Below, piece by piece: positions 1 through 7,635 of a stretch of DNA of 32,881 nt (within the stretch, counting starts at the first letter, position 1; the number at the start of each line of letters is the position of its first letter). Source of the DNA: a virus; IMG/VR virus record IMGVR_UViG_3300009175_000050, positions 1 through 32,881 of that record. One strand, given 5' to 3'. The notes beneath the pieces are model-generated. The model was not told where the DNA came from, searched no databases, and saw nothing but the letters and a program-made list of their open reading frames with translations. The position numbers were made by a program, and so were the translations under genes.

Positions 1-1
1 T

Positions 2-619
2 AAATCAACACAGGATTATATTGATGAAGAAACAGTAAAATATACAATGTTGATGAAGCAATTTACTGATTACTTAGCACAATTTGACAATTTTATTCCG
101 CAAATTAACGCTGAGTGTAAAAAATATTTAAGTGTGTTTAAACAAACCGACGAATGTTTATATAGTGCCAGAAAAAATCGTGGAGCATTATATCAAGACA
201 GGAGTCTCATTGACAGAATTCCTGTTGATAGTGATAATTATATGTCTATTTTGTTTGACAGGCAGTTAGATAAATTGGGTGTTAAAGCTCAACGAAAAAA
301 TAGTATTTTTACTAGCGGAGATGCTAGCCAAATCTCTGCCTATTTAAATTTTGGTCAGAATACAACTAGAACAAGATATATAATTATACCAAAAGACTCC
401 GCTGATTTTAGTTGGAGTAAAACTCACGATGATATTATATTAGATGATGCCAAAGACGTTCCAGCAAATATTAATAAGTTTCAAGCAAAATATCAAATTG
501 ATTCAACAAACTTCGTTAGTGCATTAAAATCAGGCAATGAAATATTAATACATGGCGAATATTATGGTATTCACATTAGTGTGTGGCCAGATATTAAAAT
601 AAAATTATTTGGTGAATGA
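2..619 (+). CDS. ADP-ribosyltransferase-like protein, 5'-truncated by window edge
   Basis: The frame is open from base 2, so the first internal ATG (47) is probably not the true start and the gene is cut by the window edge. The protein aligns by eye with the three full paralogues downstream: N-terminal helix with Y-L-x-V-F, the S-I-F-T-S-G-D block matching the S-T-S motif of R-S-E class ADP-ribosyltransferases, the I-I-P-K-D-S-A-D-F-S-W-S block, and a C-terminal G-N-E-I-L-I-H-G-E-Y carrying the catalytic-type Glu. Two oddities: the L-Y-R-G position of the NAD-binding Arg reads L-Y-S-A here, and the roughly 80-100 residue segment between the S-T-S and Glu motifs of the paralogues is missing. 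It may be a divergent or inactive copy. Family assignment is by motif only. Confidence 0.6.
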   Translation, partial: KSTQDYIDEETVKYTMLMKQFTDYLAQFDNFIPQINAECKKYLSVFKQTDECLYSARKNRGALYQDRSLIDRIPVDSDNYMSILFDRQLDKLGVKAQRKNSIFTSGDASQISAYLNFGQNTTRTRYIIIPKDSADFSWSKTHDDIILDDAKDVPANINKFQAKYQIDSTNFVSALKSGNEILIHGEYYGIHISVWPDIKIKLFGE

Positions 620-633
620 TATTTTAACATGTA

Positions 634-641
634 GATAAATA
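634..641 (+). promoter_or_regulatory. candidate late promoter (GATAAATA) before dps
   Basis: GATAAATA differs at one base from the T4 late promoter TATAAATA and lies 5 bases before the ATG at 647. No Shine-Dalgarno is visible between them. The same element with the same 5-6 base spacing recurs at 4394, 10000 and 29085. If it is a promoter, the transcript would start at or next to the start codon. Confidence 0.4.
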
Positions 642-646
642 GTTAT

Positions 647-1093
647 ATGACTATCCTACATCTCGAAGAAAAGATCAAACGTTTATTAGCTACATCTTAT
701 GTATTCCAACTAAAAGCTCAATACTTCCATTGGAACCTAGAAGGTCCCCATTTTCATTCTTATCATGCATTCCTAGGTGAATTATATCAGGATGTGTTTG
801 AATCATGTGATGATATTGCTGAACATATCAGAGCACTTGACATATATGCTCCAGGAAGTTTAGCACGTTTTGCTGAACTAACTGAAATTAGTGAACAATT
901 ACTAGTTCCTAGAGCTGAATTAATGATTGAAGAGCTATTAGAAAACAATCATGTTGTGATTAAGCTATTAGAAGAAACTTATGCTCAAGCTGGTGATCAT
1001 TTAGGTCTACAAAACTTTTTACAGGATCGTATTGCTGCTCACGAAAAATGGGCGTGGAAAATGCGGTCAATGACTAAGAAAGCAAGGGCCTAA
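647..1093 (+). CDS. dps: Dps-like ferritin (DNA-binding protein from starved cells family)
   Basis: A 148-residue protein with the Dps signature Y-F-H-W-N-L-E-G-P-H-F followed by H-A-F-L and D-D-I-A-E-H-I-R-A-L. Dps proteins form 12-subunit shells that oxidise Fe(II) with peroxide at inter-subunit sites, and many bind DNA. By spacing, His28, His40, Asp55 and Glu59 match E. coli Dps His51, His63, Asp78 and Glu82. The Asp67 equivalent is Gly44, with Glu45 beside it, so one ligand may be shifted. The C-terminus is basic (M-T-K-K-A-R-A). It sits inside the ADP-ribosyltransferase array, 28 bases after one copy and 3 bases before the next. A role in protecting phage DNA from oxidative damage or packing it is inference. 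Confidence 0.85.
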   Translation: MTILHLEEKIKRLLATSYVFQLKAQYFHWNLEGPHFHSYHAFLGELYQDVFESCDDIAEHIRALDIYAPGSLARFAELTEISEQLLVPRAELMIEELLENNHVVIKLLEETYAQAGDHLGLQNFLQDRIAAHEKWAWKMRSMTKKARA

Positions 1094-1096
1094 CTA

Positions 1097-2080
1097 ATGC
1101 GTTTCTCAGAGATTATCAATGAAGATGGAGCTCCTAAGAAAGTCTCATTGACTGGTAATTTTGATATTATTGTTTATACATCTTGTATAGAGCGTATTGA
1201 CCGCCTCAGAAATAAAATAGATTTAATTAAGTCTAGTGAACCCATTGATACAGAGAGTATTGGATATTATGAGAATGTCATTGATGAGGAAGAAAAAATA
1301 ATTAATGACATGACTAACTATAGGGATGTTATAAATAATGTTCAACAGATAGTTAAATCTAGTTGCAATAAGTATGTAAATATTTTTAAACAAGAACAAA
1401 GATGGTTATATCGTGGCATCAATGGAAACTTAACTGCATTTGAATCAGAATCTCTGTCAGAAAGAAGACCACTTGATAGTAGTGCTATAATGAGTAAGTT
1501 GTTTGATGGATGTGCAACACAATTAGGTATTAAAGCGCTTCGATTGAATAGTATTTTTACTAGTAGTTCGAAACAGGCTGTACAAATATATGGGAATACA
1601 TATATAATTATTCCTGAAGATTCAGCAGACTTTTCATGCTCATTGACGTCCGACGATATAGTACTAACAAGTAATTCGTTTGATGATTTGTATGATTTAC
1701 CAATTGAGTTAATTAACAAATCTAGACTAGAATTATCAAAATATCAACACCTGATAAATGACGATGATTACTATCTCCCCGACAAACACAGAGTCATGTA
1801 TAGATATATTCTAATTTTAAAAGATATTATTAAGTTTAAACAAGTTGATACACGATTTTACACTTTAGATTTTATAGAGAAAAACTTTCCAAACTCGACA
1901 ATACTTCATGATCTCATTGAATATACAATTACAATTAATTTAGATAAATTTCAAAAGAAATATCAGATCACTAATAGTGATATGCCAGCGGCATTACAGT
2001 CTCGTAACGAAGTATTAATACACGGAAAATATATTGCCATTAATCATCTATTTTGGCCAATGGTTAAAAAATTATTATGA
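1097..2080 (+). CDS. ADP-ribosyltransferase-like protein with capsid-targeting-like leader
   Basis: A 327-residue protein. It starts M-R-F-S-E-I-I-N-E-D, a leader with an (L/I)-x-E site like the capsid-targeting sequences cut by the T4 prohead protease. R-S-E type motifs follow in order: L-Y-R-G (Arg106), S-I-F-T-S-S-S (152-158), and R-N-E-V-L-I-H-G (Glu305). Residues 60-100 and the segment between the S-T-S and Glu motifs are predicted helical insertions that vary among paralogues. Such enzymes transfer ADP-ribose from NAD to protein (or RNA) targets; T4 Alt is the packaged example. Its TGA overlaps the ATG of the next paralogue (ATGA), implying coupled translation. Only the second acid of the usual E-x-E is present (R-N-E), so the target residue type cannot be predicted. 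Confidence 0.65.
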   Translation: MRFSEIINEDGAPKKVSLTGNFDIIVYTSCIERIDRLRNKIDLIKSSEPIDTESIGYYENVIDEEEKIINDMTNYRDVINNVQQIVKSSCNKYVNIFKQEQRWLYRGINGNLTAFESESLSERRPLDSSAIMSKLFDGCATQLGIKALRLNSIFTSSSKQAVQIYGNTYIIIPEDSADFSCSLTSDDIVLTSNSFDDLYDLPIELINKSRLELSKYQHLINDDDYYLPDKHRVMYRYILILKDIIKFKQVDTRFYTLDFIEKNFPNSTILHDLIEYTITINLDKFQKKYQITNSDMPAALQSRNEVLIHGKYIAINHLFWPMVKKLL

Positions 2081-3066
2081 AAATAAATGACTTACTATTA
2101 GAATCTGTTAGTAAACGAAAAACTTTACTGACTAAATGGGTAGATGGATTAGATGTAAATAAAGATATCGTCGATATCACATCTCTTATTAAACAAGAAA
2201 AAGATCCAAAAGAAAAGACAAAGTTTAAAAAACTACTAAAAGATTGTGAGAAAGAGTTATCCAAAATAAAACCAATTATTAATTCAGAGACTGCTATTGC
2301 TAAGAGAATACAAAAAGAATGTAGTAATTACATTAAAGTATATGATCAAATCAACAATTTTTTATTCAGAGGTACTACTAACGGAGGATCTATATTTGAA
2401 GCAACGAGTCCAATAAATCGTCATCCTAAGGACAGTAGTAATCTTTTGTCAAAAGAATATGATGAAAAATTGAAGTTACTTGGTATTGAAGCCTTACGTT
2501 GTAATAGTACATTTACAACAGGAAGTTCAAATCAGGCAAGTGATTATGGAAGCAAAGTATATGTAATTATACCTAAGAATACAGCAGTGTTTAGTTGGAG
2601 CTTTATATATTCTGATTTGGTGTTAGATTCTACACATAGAAGAGCATTATTAGGCCCTAGGTATTCTAGTAAATTAAAAGATGTGATTAAAAAAGAGCTT
2701 GATAAAAGTGACGCTATTATATCGAAACTAAAAGACGAAAATAAAATTGAAGAAATGACAGAATATAATAATTCATTGAGAGATTTGTTGTATCAAGAAA
2801 CTATCGAAGATGCCAAAGGGTTAGTTAGTTGGATCTCTAAAAATAAACCAAAATCTCCAATACTTAAATATTCAGAAGAACTAATAAATCCAACATATAA
2901 TCTTAAAGAATTTCAAAAAAAGTATGGAGTTTATGATTCTTATTTTTCAGCAGCAATCAGATCCAAGCATGAAGTATTAATACACGGAGAATATTTTGCT
3001 GTAGCTGAAGAGGACTTCTTCGTACACCTTCAACCACTCAGAACTAAGTTAGGATTACTTAAATGA
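2077..3066 (+). CDS. ADP-ribosyltransferase-like protein with capsid-targeting-like leader
   Basis: A 329-residue paralogue of the flanking genes. The leader is M-K-I-N-D-L-L-L-E-S (L-L-E then Ser), followed by a conserved L-x-x-K-W-x-D-G box at about 17-24. Motifs: L-F-R-G-T (Arg98), S-T-F-T-T-G-S (144-150), I-I-P-K-N-T-A-V-F-S-W-S, and K-H-E-V-L-I-H-G-E-Y-F (Glu299). Residues 36-70 form a charged, probably coiled segment, and another helical insertion lies between the S-T-S and Glu motifs. It overlaps both neighbours by 4 bases, so the copies look co-translated. The Arg, S-T-S and Glu are all present, so activity is plausible; the first acid of E-x-E is replaced by Lys. Confidence 0.65.
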   Translation: MKINDLLLESVSKRKTLLTKWVDGLDVNKDIVDITSLIKQEKDPKEKTKFKKLLKDCEKELSKIKPIINSETAIAKRIQKECSNYIKVYDQINNFLFRGTTNGGSIFEATSPINRHPKDSSNLLSKEYDEKLKLLGIEALRCNSTFTTGSSNQASDYGSKVYVIIPKNTAVFSWSFIYSDLVLDSTHRRALLGPRYSSKLKDVIKKELDKSDAIISKLKDENKIEEMTEYNNSLRDLLYQETIEDAKGLVSWISKNKPKSPILKYSEELINPTYNLKEFQKKYGVYDSYFSAAIRSKHEVLIHGEYFAVAEEDFFVHLQPLRTKLGLLK

Positions 3067-3911
3067 AAATAACTGACTTAATGGAAGCAAAGAAACATTC
3101 AACCCGTGTAATTTTAATAAACAAGTGGGAAGACGGCGCACAAATAAATACTGACATTACTATTAAAATACAGAAAGAATGCAGTAAATATCTTAAAGTA
3201 TTTGATGCAACACATAGAGTATTATATAGAGGAACTAAAAAAACTGGAGTAATTTTTGAAGGTGAAAGTATTGAAAATAGACGTCCAATGGATAGTAGCA
3301 AATCGGATACTCTAAGATATGATAATTTGATGACGTTACTTGGTATTAAAGCTCTTAGAAGTAATAGTATTTTTACCACATCTAGTTTGGATTCTTCTTC
3401 AGACTACGGACAAATATCATATGTCATCATTCCAAAAAATACAGCAGTATTTAGTTGGAGCAGAATACACAATGATTTGATTTTAGATCATATGGGTAGT
3501 TATGTAAAAGATTATCCAAAAGAAATAACAAATGTAATTGACAGCGAGATTGAAAGGGCTGATAAAGAATATAATAATCTTGTTTGGAAATTAAAATCTA
3601 CTTTGATTGACTATAAATTTAAACTATATGAAATATTAGGTTTTACAGAAAAAAGTACTATAGTAGATAATTTAAAATGGATATCATTGAAATTCCCCGA
3701 ATCTCCAGTACTTAAATATACTAGAGAATTATTAAATAGAGAACCAGATTTAGATAGCTTTCAGAAAAAATTTAGAGTTACTAATAAGAATTTTCCAGCC
3801 GCCTTAAAATCAGAAAATGAAGTACTAATACATGGAGCATATTTTGCTATATTAGAAAAGTACTTTTTTGAATTTCAAACAATTAGAAGAAAATTAGGAT
3901 ACACTAAATGA
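3063..3911 (+). CDS. ADP-ribosyltransferase-like protein with full R-S-ExE motif set
   Basis: A 282-residue paralogue and the only copy with a complete E-x-E: S-E-N-E-V-L-I-H-G (Glu251 and Glu253). The NAD-site Arg is Arg56 in L-Y-R-G-T-K, and the S-T-S block is S-I-F-T-T-S-S (102-108). E-x-E is characteristic of arginine-specific transferases such as T4 Alt and ModA. The leader M-K-I-T-D-L-M-E-A-K carries an L-M-E/Ala site, followed by I-N-K-W-E-D-G. Its first 75 bases are nearly identical to those of the next gene (3908), which points to recent duplication. It overlaps both neighbours by 4 bases. Of the array this is the best candidate for an active enzyme; the family call rests on motifs seen by eye. 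Confidence 0.68.
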   Translation: MKITDLMEAKKHSTRVILINKWEDGAQINTDITIKIQKECSKYLKVFDATHRVLYRGTKKTGVIFEGESIENRRPMDSSKSDTLRYDNLMTLLGIKALRSNSIFTTSSLDSSSDYGQISYVIIPKNTAVFSWSRIHNDLILDHMGSYVKDYPKEITNVIDSEIERADKEYNNLVWKLKSTLIDYKFKLYEILGFTEKSTIVDNLKWISLKFPESPVLKYTRELLNREPDLDSFQKKFRVTNKNFPAALKSENEVLIHGAYFAILEKYFFEFQTIRRKLGYTK

Positions 3912-4402
3912 AAATAATTGACTTAATGGAAGCAAAGAGCCATCGTACTGTTTTAATAAACAAGTGGGAAGACGAATCACATCTGGAAAAACTGAATTAT
4001 TGGATTAAAGATTCTGATTATAACATTAAACAAACAACAAACGATGCCGTTAAAAACATTCATCAGACTGCAAAAGGACATTATTTGAAAGAATTATCTC
4101 AGGTTAAACAAGTTATAAAGAAAGAAGTAGATGTAATAAAGAAAATACAAAAAGAAGCTAGTAACTATCTTAATATTTTTGATACAATAAAAAAAGTATT
4201 ATTTCGTGGCACAAGACCATCTGGAGTAATTTTTGAATCAGCTAGTATTGAAAAAAGACGGACCGTCGATAGTGATATTGATAATACAATTGCTTATGAT
4301 AAGAATTTGAAACTACTTGGAATTGAAGCTAGAAGAAGTAATAGTATTTTTACAACCAGTGATGAAGGGCAAGCACAAGGATATGGAGAATTGGATAAAT
4401 AA
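3908..4402 (+). pseudogene. truncated ADP-ribosyltransferase-like gene
   Basis: A 164-residue paralogue sharing the leader M-K-I-I-D-L-M-E-A-K and the I-N-K-W-E-D box with the gene before it. It keeps the Arg motif (L-F-R-G-T, Arg100) and the S-T-S block (S-I-F-T-T-S, 146-151) but stops a few residues later at G-Y-G-E-L-D-K. The I-I-P-K core strand block and the catalytic Glu region are absent, and no reading frame of the following sequence restores them. It therefore looks like a 3' deletion rather than a simple frameshift. The product cannot be a normal transferase, though the leader and N-terminal domain could still be made. The next gene starts 5 bases after the stop. Confidence 0.6.
4394..4401 (+). 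promoter_or_regulatory. candidate late promoter (GATAAATA)
   Basis: GATAAATA lies 5 bases before the ATG at 4407, with no Shine-Dalgarno between. It overlaps the stop codon of the truncated transferase, so part of the match is coding sequence (Asp-Lys-stop) and could be chance. The same spacing is seen upstream of dps (634). Confidence 0.3.
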
Positions 4403-4406
4403 TATT

Positions 4407-5063
4407 ATGCTAATTAAAGAAGTATTTTCTAGAAATTTAAACTATACAATGTTTGGTTGGATTACCAAATCTGGCGCAGTTAAACTTCCTTCACTAAGTG
4501 ATTCTAGATCAAACGATGTAATATTTCATGAAGATATAAGTCAAAAATTTGGAATTAGTATAGAACATGGTGATATTAGATTTTACATTGCTAAAAGCGA
4601 ACTTTGGTTAGAAGGTATGTATACAACGGATTCACGTAAATATATCTATAAAGGTGTAAAGCAAATCGAAAAGTTATGTACTAATAGTAAGAATTTTAGA
4701 CACTTTTATTCACCTAAAGCTGGTGCAAACGGAGCAGAGCAAGAGCAAATTATTATTAATAAATATTATATGGATGTTGTTGATCCAGTTAGAATGTTAT
4801 CTAAGACTGTAGTATCTAATACTATAAGTGGTTTATTATCACTCTTAGATGCTAAATTTTTAAGTGAAGACGCAGGGAGTGGTGGAACATCAAGCGGTGG
4901 AATTGCTGGCAGTATGGGTGGAGGCAATGGATTTTTAAACGGCGGACCAGGCACAGTTACTAGACAACTTACTCGAAAGAAAGTAGTTAAAGAAGCACCC
5001 AAAGAAGATGAAGTAGCGAAAATCACAAAACAATTTGCTGATTTTGCAAGGAATATACAATGA
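4407..5063 (+). CDS. unrecognised protein; N-terminal domain shared with the Nudix protein, glycine-rich linker
   Basis: The frame is open upstream to 4317, but that part lies inside the truncated transferase, so the ATG at 4407 is chosen (218 residues). The N-terminal part (about 13-70) resembles the start of the Nudix protein at 12678: M-F-G-W-I-T-K-S-G against Y-F-G-L-I-T-A-S-G, then an acidic stretch, then H-G-D-I-R-F-Y against N-G-A-V-R-F-A. This suggests a shared small domain of unknown role. Residues 153-182 are a Gly/Ser-rich flexible linker, followed by a basic-acidic tail. The first residues, M-L-I-K-E-V-F, are only weakly like the leader of its neighbours. The last bases overlap the next small gene by ATGA. 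No function is proposed. Confidence 0.65.
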   Translation: MLIKEVFSRNLNYTMFGWITKSGAVKLPSLSDSRSNDVIFHEDISQKFGISIEHGDIRFYIAKSELWLEGMYTTDSRKYIYKGVKQIEKLCTNSKNFRHFYSPKAGANGAEQEQIIINKYYMDVVDPVRMLSKTVVSNTISGLLSLLDAKFLSEDAGSGGTSSGGIAGSMGGGNGFLNGGPGTVTRQLTRKKVVKEAPKEDEVAKITKQFADFARNIQ

Positions 5064-5224
5064 CAATAGTTAAAAAGATTTTAGTAGGTATTAAAAATGC
5101 AATTGTGGCTGTATCAAAGCAAATTGTTATTTTCTTTCAAAGCAACAAAGCAAATTTTAAACAGATATTTTCTGCCATTGGAAGTATGTTTTCAAATTTA
5201 GTGAAGCAGATTACAGGAAAATAA
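5060..5224 (+). CDS. small 54-residue amphipathic protein
   Basis: A short gene whose ATG overlaps the stop of the previous gene (ATGA) and whose TAA is one base before the ATG of the next, so spacing supports it as real. The product alternates hydrophobic stretches (I-L-V-G-I-K-N-A-I-V-A-V and I-V-I-F-F) with lysines. This is consistent with one or two amphipathic or membrane-associated helices. It has no cysteine, histidine or recognisable motif. Confidence 0.6.
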   Translation: MTIVKKILVGIKNAIVAVSKQIVIFFQSNKANFKQIFSAIGSMFSNLVKQITGK

Positions 5225-5225
5225 T

Positions 5226-5678
5226 ATGGCTAACATTAAAAAAATATTAGAATCAATGGACAAAATGATTAAAGAATGGTCTGGCGATGACGAATATGGA
5301 ATGAGTCCAGACACCATTGGATCATATCTTGAAAATTTAAATTGGCACTATGCTGGCCGTATAGAAGACGAATCTATATATACTTATGGGAATTCTAAAG
5401 TGACACTTAATGATTATGGTTGGACATACACTAAAGGCGATATTAAAAAGTCAGGGTCAAGTACTAAGAGCTTCTTTGCTATGACAAAAAATAAGAAAAA
5501 GCAAACAGATGAAGAAGCATTATTAAACAAACCCATTGATAGTTATTCTTTTAAAGAATATTTAGATGCAGAAGAAAAGATACCTAATCAATCACCAGTA
5601 CTAGGTGGAAAACCAAAGAAACAAACATCAAAAGCAGTTGGTGGTGGATGTATGGAATCAAAAGGAAAAAAGAAATGA
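5226..5678 (+). CDS. unrecognised protein with capsid-targeting-like leader
   Basis: A 150-residue protein starting M-A-N-I-K-K-I-L-E-S-M-D-K-M-I-K-E-W. This is a helical leader with an I-L-E/Ser site, closely matching the start of the next gene (M-S-N-I-R-T-L-L-E-T-M-T-R-M). The middle contains N-L-N-W-H-Y-A-G-R-I and a Y-x-Y-G-N-S-K-V-T-L strand pattern typical of a small beta domain. The C-terminal third is lysine-rich and disordered-looking, ending in G-G-G-C-M-E-S-K-G-K-K-K. Its TGA overlaps the next ATG (ATGA). A packaged head-internal protein is possible; no function can be assigned. Confidence 0.65.
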   Translation: MANIKKILESMDKMIKEWSGDDEYGMSPDTIGSYLENLNWHYAGRIEDESIYTYGNSKVTLNDYGWTYTKGDIKKSGSSTKSFFAMTKNKKKQTDEEALLNKPIDSYSFKEYLDAEEKIPNQSPVLGGKPKKQTSKAVGGGCMESKGKKK

Positions 5679-6508
5679 GTAATATTCGAACACTGTTAGA
5701 AACAATGACCCGTATGCAAGAAGCTGGAGTTACTAAAGCTCCTGAAACGTTTAAAGTTAAAATTCCTCAAGGTGGTCGTGACTCAATAACTAAGGCAGTT
5801 AGACAGTTATTAGGAAAATCTTCAATTTTTGATAGTGGTTATAGCGATGGATCCACAATGTGGAATATTGCTGCATCTAATACAAAAAAGTTACCAATAA
5901 GAGCATTTGAAGATAAGCTTAGAGCAGCATTACATTATGATGGTTGGTTAGAAGTAACTGACTATAATAAAGTAAGCGAAACAACTGTTCAAGAAGATAG
6001 TTTTGACGCGCCAGAACCAACAGCACAAGGAAGTAAGCCAATGGGTGGTGGAGTATCAGACTTACCAGACATTAAATCTTCAGATGGACAATATACAGTT
6101 AAGGCATGGACAGAGTCTGAACCTGACAATAAAACATTTTGGTTTAGAATTTATGGACCCGGTATTGATTCAGATGGTATTGGAATTAACTGGAGTGAAC
6201 GAACTCTTCCAGTAAAATTTGTTGATATGTGGGTTAAATTATTTAAGAAGATTCCAGAAAAGATGAAGAAATTTAGTTCTGACAGACTATATGCTAAAGA
6301 GTTAGAAAATCTTTACCAGCAATATGATATCAATGAAAGCTTGTTAGACATGTTTAAAAAGAAACCTGAAAAAGGTAGACTTACTAGACCCTCAGCTGAC
6401 GCAATGACAAGTCCTAGAGCAGATACAGTTTTTAATACAACACATTATAATGATGTTGAACCTGATTCAGTAAAAGAATTTAAGCCGAGTTGGCAGTCAA
6501 CAAGATAA
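5675..6508 (+). CDS. unrecognised protein with capsid-targeting-like leader
   Basis: The frame opens at 5648, but the ATG at 5675 is preferred: it makes the usual ATGA overlap with the previous stop and yields the leader M-S-N-I-R-T-L-L-E-T-M-T-R, parallel to the previous gene. The product has 277 residues. After the leader comes a small alpha/beta region (about 17-105) ending near Y-D-G-W-L-E-V-T, a Pro/Gly/Ser linker, a second region with K-T-F-W-F-R-I-Y-G-P-G-I (about 155-190), and a helical stretch around Y-A-K-E-L-E-N-L-Y-Q-Q-Y-D. The tail is polar. It ends the first plus-strand block and overlaps the 3' end of the convergent SDR gene by 12 bases. No family was recognised. Confidence 0.65.
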   Translation: MSNIRTLLETMTRMQEAGVTKAPETFKVKIPQGGRDSITKAVRQLLGKSSIFDSGYSDGSTMWNIAASNTKKLPIRAFEDKLRAALHYDGWLEVTDYNKVSETTVQEDSFDAPEPTAQGSKPMGGGVSDLPDIKSSDGQYTVKAWTESEPDNKTFWFRIYGPGIDSDGIGINWSERTLPVKFVDMWVKLFKKIPEKMKKFSSDRLYAKELENLYQQYDINESLLDMFKKKPEKGRLTRPSADAMTSPRADTVFNTTHYNDVEPDSVKEFKPSWQSTR

Positions 6509-7390
6509 AAGCTTTATTCCATCAATGAACTTCATTGGCTTATAACTTGGGACAGCTCTTAATAGTTTATATAAATCAGGCCTACGTGTTTTAGTACTGC
6601 CTTCCATACCATCTAATAGTCTCCAATTTGGACAGTTGTGGCCTAACATACTAGCCAATGCATTTGCTGCATCAATAATTAGTATCTCTTCATCAGAACC
6701 AATATTAACAATTTCATTAGTTGGAAAACTAGGTATTGCACAAATTGTAACTTTTATGGCATCACTAACATGACAAAAAGAACGTGTTTCATAAGCACCA
6801 ATTAATTCAAAAATACCTTTTTTAATTTTAGTAATTTGATCAAATACAAAGTGTCCCGGGAAAGTTTCGTTACCATATACATTAAAATATCTAATAATTA
6901 AATATGGAAGATCACTATTACTTAGATAATTTTCTGCACTCATCTTAGACAATCTATAAGACCAACGTGGGTTATGAATATCATCTATAGATGAATTTGA
7001 TACTTCAGCAGTTGGAGTTATATCATCAGATACTATTTCACTACTACTAGCATAAATAAGTTTTTTAAGATTTTTGCATTTCTTGGCAAACTCAAACATT
7101 AGTAGATCGCCCATTGTATTATTATATAATACTTTGTTTGGATTTGAATAGAAGTTAGTAGTTCCATTAACAGCAGCATAATGAAAAATATAGTCGAAAT
7201 CAAAATCAAAATGATAGTATTGATTTGGATCACTTACATCACATTTGATAAATTTATCGCATACTGGAATACTAGAACTTCTACTGTGGTTATCAACCGC
7301 CCAAACTTCAACGCCTAGAGTGGATAACTGGAGACATAATTCTGTTCCAAGCAATCCACTAGCACCAGTTACTAATATTTTCTGTCTCAT
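6497..7390 (-). CDS. extended SDR: NAD-dependent sugar epimerase/dehydratase
   Basis: A 297-residue protein with a classic extended short-chain dehydrogenase fold: T-G-A-S-G-L-L-G (8-15) for NAD(P), S-S-S-E (115-118) and Y-R-L-S-K (Tyr145, Lys149) as the catalytic Ser/Tyr/Lys, and R-Y-F-N-V-Y-G in the substrate-binding region. Relatives are nucleotide-sugar 4-epimerases, 4,6-dehydratases and UDP-glucuronate decarboxylases; which one this is cannot be told. The nearby UDP-sugar 6-dehydrogenase fits use of a UDP-uronic acid, which is inference. It starts with a 4-base overlap onto the small gene upstream and is the last gene of the minus-strand cassette. Confidence 0.85.
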   Translation of the reverse strand: MRQKILVTGASGLLGTELCLQLSTLGVEVWAVDNHSRSSSIPVCDKFIKCDVSDPNQYYHFDFDFDYIFHYAAVNGTTNFYSNPNKVLYNNTMGDLLMFEFAKKCKNLKKLIYASSSEIVSDDITPTAEVSNSSIDDIHNPRWSYRLSKMSAENYLSNSDLPYLIIRYFNVYGNETFPGHFVFDQITKIKKGIFELIGAYETRSFCHVSDAIKVTICAIPSFPTNEIVNIGSDEEILIIDAANALASMLGHNCPNWRLLDGMEGSTKTRRPDLYKLLRAVPSYKPMKFIDGIKLLSC

Positions 7391-7635
7391 TCTGATAATC
7401 TCTTAAAATATTTGTCTAACTCTAATATGATATCATCTACTAACGTTTCAGGAGTTTTATCAAAATCATCATCTTGCAAAAATAATGTAACAAAACACCC
7501 ATCTATATTAACATGTAATCCTAGTTCATCTCTGTCAGGACCATATGTATTATACGTCAATGAATGATGACATTTTCTAGGAGGAGGAACCTTCTTTTCT
7601 AATAGTTTTAGTGTATTAATTAACTTTTGTCTCAT
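7387..7635 (-). CDS. unrecognised 82-residue protein in sugar cassette
   Basis: A small acidic protein. Its ATG overlaps the stop of the dehydrogenase upstream, and its stop overlaps the ATG of the SDR downstream (both ATGA), so it is almost certainly translated with them. The N-terminus is a basic helix (M-R-Q-K-L-I-N-T-L-K-L-L-E-K-K), followed by beta-type segments (L-G-L-H-V-N-I-D-G-C-F-V-T-L-F-L) and a C-terminal helix. No motif is recognised. Confidence 0.65.
   Translation of the reverse strand: MRQKLINTLKLLEKKVPPPRKCHHSLTYNTYGPDRDELGLHVNIDGCFVTLFLQDDDFDKTPETLVDDIILELDKYFKRLSE

Noticed and set aside
1342-1719. Long minus-strand ORF opposite the transferase array (similar ones occur elsewhere, e.g. 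11160-11678)
   Set aside because: They lie antisense to well-supported genes, lack ribosome sites and have no recognisable motifs.
4317-4406. Upstream extension of the gene at 4407 to the ATG at 4317
   Set aside because: It runs inside the truncated transferase in another frame and has no ribosome site; the ATG at 4407 follows that stop directly.
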